Assembly (NCBI GenBank): GCA_016124315.1
Contig: WGNW01000065.1
Location: 1 to 55,703, forward strand
From: Alphaproteobacteria bacterium
GTDB lineage: Bacteria > Pseudomonadota > Alphaproteobacteria > SMXS01
DNA length: 55,703 bases
Direction: 5' to 3'
In this document: one piece after another, positions 53,613 through 55,703 of the stretch
How positions within the stretch are numbered: position 1 is the first letter of the stretch
Layout: each line of letters begins with the position of its first letter
Position numbers and translations under genes: made by a program
Notes under the pieces: model-generated
What the model saw: only the letters and a program-made list of their open reading frames with translations
Told to the model about the DNA's origin: nothing
Databases searched by the model: none

Positions 53613-54242
53613 ATGAAGACACGCCTCTTGATCGCCGGCTGCCTCGCGGCCGCCGTCGCCGCGCCGCAGATCGCCGCCGCGGCGCCGGTGAAGCTCTATC
53701 CGTTCGAGAAGGCGACCCTCACCTACACCATCAGCGGCGGCCAGACCGGCACCCAGACCGTCTACATCAAGGATTACGGCCGCTCCATGGTGCAGCACTA
53801 CGAGGCGACCATGCCGGCGGGCGACGGCGAGCAGAAGATCGACGTCGCCACCTTCACCGATCCGCAATGGGTCTACACCTACGACTACGTCACCGGCGAG
53901 GCGACCAAGGCGCCGAACCGGCAGGCGGAGGTGGCGGAGACGGCGGGCAGCGGCAAGGCCTTCTTCGAGCAGATGACCCGGGCCAATGGCGGCGTGCAGT
54001 CCGGCACGGACACCTACAACGGCACGCCCTGCACGGTCTGGAAGATGGGCGATTCCGGCACCACCCTCTGCGTCGACGACAACATGGTGATGCAGTACAT
54101 GCGCAGCGACGGCGACATGGTGCAAGGCAACGTAGAACTGCAGAAGGTCGACGTGGGCAGGGTGGACGACTCCAAGTTCCAGCGGCCCTCGGCGGACTAC
54201 CAGACCGTCGATCCGTTCGGCGACGGCCCGCCGCCGCAATGA
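53613..54242 (+). CDS. uncharacterised secreted protein
   Basis: A 209-residue protein with a clear signal peptide (LLIAGCLAAAVAAPQIAAA, cut before APVKL). The mature part is beta-rich with the pattern VKLYPFEKATLTYTISG, QTVYIKDYGRS, WVYTYDYVTGEATK. Two Cys, in TPCTVWK and TTLCVDD, probably form a disulfide. I recognise no named family. GGGAGACGGG precedes the ATG. It is divergent from the phosphodiesterase and lies 150 bases before the Rrf2 gene, across which the SUF promoter lies. Confidence 0.78.
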   Translation: MKTRLLIAGCLAAAVAAPQIAAAAPVKLYPFEKATLTYTISGGQTGTQTVYIKDYGRSMVQHYEATMPAGDGEQKIDVATFTDPQWVYTYDYVTGEATKAPNRQAEVAETAGSGKAFFEQMTRANGGVQSGTDTYNGTPCTVWKMGDSGTTLCVDDNMVMQYMRSDGDMVQGNVELQKVDVGRVDDSKFQRPSADYQTVDPFGDGPPPQ

Positions 54243-54270
54243 CCGCCGCAGCGCGGGCCGCAGCGAATTC

Positions 54271-54309
54271 TTGACAGAATCGCTCCGATTTAGTCAAACC
54301 CGGTTGACT
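54271..54309 (+). promoter_or_regulatory. candidate SUF operon promoter and Rrf2-type operator
   Basis: TTGACA at 54271-54276 is a good -35. About 15 bases further, AGTCAA (54292-54297) and TTGACT (54304-54309) form a perfect 6-bp dyad with a 6-base spacer over the expected -10. This would suit repression by the Fe-S-sensing Rrf2 protein encoded downstream, as IscR/SufR proteins commonly autoregulate. No clean -10 is visible, and the dyad does not match the enterobacterial IscR type-1 site closely. Confidence 0.4.
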
Positions 54310-54392
54310 CACGGGCGCGCCTGCCCCATGTGACGTCATACCGGACCGCATCGGTCCGGAATGGTTTGGCGATTGCGAGCGAGGGCCCGTCC

Positions 54393-54863
54393 ATGATCCG
54401 CCTCACGCGGCTGGCAGACTACGCGGTGCTGCTGATGACCCATCTGGGCCATGAGTGGGCGCGCCATCCGGACCGCATCCACAATGCGGGCGGCCTGTCG
54501 GCCGAGACGCACATCCCGACGCCCACCGTGAGCAAGCTGCTAGGCGTGATGTCGCGCGGCGGTCTGCTGGTGTCCCATCGCGGCCAGGCCGGCGGCTACA
54601 GCCTGGCGCGCGCTCCCGAGGCGATCTCGGTCGCCGACATCGTCGGCGCGGTCGACGGGCCCATCGCGCTCACCGACTGCCTGACCGACGACAGCGACTG
54701 CGGCATCGAATCCCTCTGCGGCGTGCGCACCAGCTGGCAGAAGATCAACCGGGTGATCCGGCACGCGCTGTCCGAGATCAGCTTGGCCGAGTTGTGCGCC
54801 GACCAGTTGCAGATGTTCGCGCCGCGCAAGCCCGCCGCCCGCGAAACCGTATCGGACCTATAG
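54393..54863 (+). CDS. Rrf2-family Fe-S regulator of the SUF operon
   Basis: A 156-residue winged-helix regulator. [19 protein letters not shown] begins the domain, [19 protein letters not shown] is the recognition region and GGYSLAR the wing. Three Cys in [17 protein letters not shown] are placed to bind an Fe-S cluster, as in IscR and SufR. The start at 54393 precedes the conserved N-terminus; the frame open to 54330 is unlikely. It lies 25 bases before sufB, matching the known gene order in which an Rrf2 regulator heads the SUF operon and senses Fe-S demand. Confidence 0.9.
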   Translation: MIRLTRLADYAVLLMTHLGHEWARHPDRIHNAGGLSAETHIPTPTVSKLLGVMSRGGLLVSHRGQAGGYSLARAPEAISVADIVGAVDGPIALTDCLTDDSDCGIESLCGVRTSWQKINRVIRHALSEISLAELCADQLQMFAPRKPAARETVSDL

Positions 54864-54888
54864 GAACAGGAAGCCGAAGGCATACCCC

Positions 54889-55703
54889 ATGGCAGCCAGT
54901 GTCGAAACCAGGAAGACCGTCAAGGAACTCACCGGCGAGTACAAGTACGGCTTCGTCACCGACATCGAGACCGACGTCGCGCCCAAGGGCCTGAACGAGG
55001 ACGTCATCCGGCTGATCTCGGCCAAGAAGGAAGAGCCCGAGTGGCTGCTGGAATGGCGGCTCGAGGCCTACCGCAAGTGGCTCACCGCCGAGGATCCCGA
55101 CTGGGCGAAGGTCCATCACCCGGCCATCGACTATCAGGACATCCACTACTACGCGGCGCCGAAGAAGAAGGAAGGGCCCAAGAGCCTGGACGAGGTCGAC
55201 CCGGACCTGCTGGACACCTACGCCAAGCTGGGCATTCCGCTGAAGGAGCAGGAAGTGCTGGCCGGCGTGGTCGGCTCGGCCAACGTCGCCGTCGACGCGG
55301 TGTTCGATTCGGTGTCGGTCGCCACCACCTACAAGAAGAAGCTCGAGGAGATCGGCGTCATCTTCTGCTCGTTCTCCGAGGCGGTGAAGGAGCATCCCGA
55401 GCTGGTGAGGAAGTATCTCGGCTCGGTGGTCCCGGTGTCCGACAATTTCTACGCCACGCTCAATTCCGCCGTGTTCTCCGACGGCACCTTCGTCTACGTG
55501 CCCAAGGGCGTGCGCTGCCCGATGGAGCTGTCGACCTATTTCCGCATCAACACCAAGGACACCGGCCAGTTCGAGCGCACCCTGATCGTCGCCGACGAGG
55601 GCTCGTACGTCAGCTACCTGGAAGGCTGCACCGCGCCCCAGCGCGACGAGAACCAGCTGCACGCGGCGGTGGTGGAGCTGGTGGCGCTGGACAACGCCGA
55701 GAT
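54889..55703 (+). CDS. sufB: Fe-S cluster assembly scaffold SufB, 5' part
   Basis: The first 271 residues of SufB, running off the right edge. Conserved stretches include [70 protein letters not shown] and [20 protein letters not shown]. SufB forms the SufBC2D scaffold that builds Fe-S clusters on sulfur delivered by SufS. The ATG follows AGGAACAGGAAG with typical spacing. The usual partners sufC, sufD and sufS are expected to the right. Confidence 0.93.
   Translation, partial: MAASVETRKTVKELTGEYKYGFVTDIETDVAPKGLNEDVIRLISAKKEEPEWLLEWRLEAYRKWLTAEDPDWAKVHHPAIDYQDIHYYAAPKKKEGPKSLDEVDPDLLDTYAKLGIPLKEQEVLAGVVGSANVAVDAVFDSVSVATTYKKKLEEIGVIFCSFSEAVKEHPELVRKYLGSVVPVSDNFYATLNSAVFSDGTFVYVPKGVRCPMELSTYFRINTKDTGQFERTLIVADEGSYVSYLEGCTAPQRDENQLHAAVVELVALDNAE

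Overview
The window is GC-rich, densely coded DNA from a Gram-negative bacterium. The protein set points to an alphaproteobacterium, perhaps Rhodospirillales-like, but this rests on gene content only and the order is uncertain. The main pointers are a cbb3 oxidase subunit, a SUF cluster led by an Rrf2 regulator, the TamA/TamB pair, a phasin, SpeD/SpeE, an N-terminally anchored membrane protein of a common alphaproteobacterial type, and a CsgG/HfaB-like exporter. I see no rRNA, tRNA, CRISPR array, phage module or transposase gene.

Layout. 1-1495 (minus): an outer-membrane protein gene followed by the 5' part of ccoN, with a perfect FNR/Anr box upstream. 1883-10958: a VOC protein, a large autotransporter with a divergent LuxR-type regulator, and a CMD-family/D-2-hydroxyacid dehydrogenase pair. 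10980-16671: a nuclease homologue, then a plus-strand run made of a small secreted protein, a CsgG-OmpA fusion lipoprotein and a secreted protein with a duplicated 16-residue motif, then a pyrophosphate-type phosphofructokinase. 16696-27168 (minus): a PEP-CTERM protein, an acyl-CoA carboxylase beta subunit, a phasin, an amidohydrolase, TamB and TamA. 27544-32823 (plus): a giant secreted protein of 1759 residues built from about 20 imperfect repeats. 32925-42601: persulfide dioxygenase-rhodanese, SDR, TonB-dependent receptor, HAD hydrolase, MarR regulator, acyl-CoA ligase, SpeE, SpeD and a QueD-like protein. 42602-45082: a repeat-rich, AT-richer islet with two orphan genes. 45083-52370: CoA-ester catabolism (two CoA ligases, SDR, GNAT, crotonase-fold enzyme, acyl-CoA dehydrogenase). 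52521-55703: a glycerophosphodiesterase, a secreted protein, and the start of the SUF Fe-S operon.

How the genes may work together. The strongest theme is the cell surface. The most promising candidate for an undescribed system is the set 11930-15419 plus 27544-32823. The small secreted protein and the giant protein share the motif N-[IL]-x-A-x-A-x-G-N-x3-N-[ST]. Next to the small protein lies a curli-type CsgG exporter fused to an OmpA-like peptidoglycan-binding domain. I infer a curli- or holdfast-like matrix/adhesin system whose secretion pore is tied to the cell wall. TamA/TamB sits back to back with the giant gene and may serve it or the autotransporter. The second unusual region is the islet at 42.6-45.0 kb, where two families of structured repeats bracket two orphan genes.
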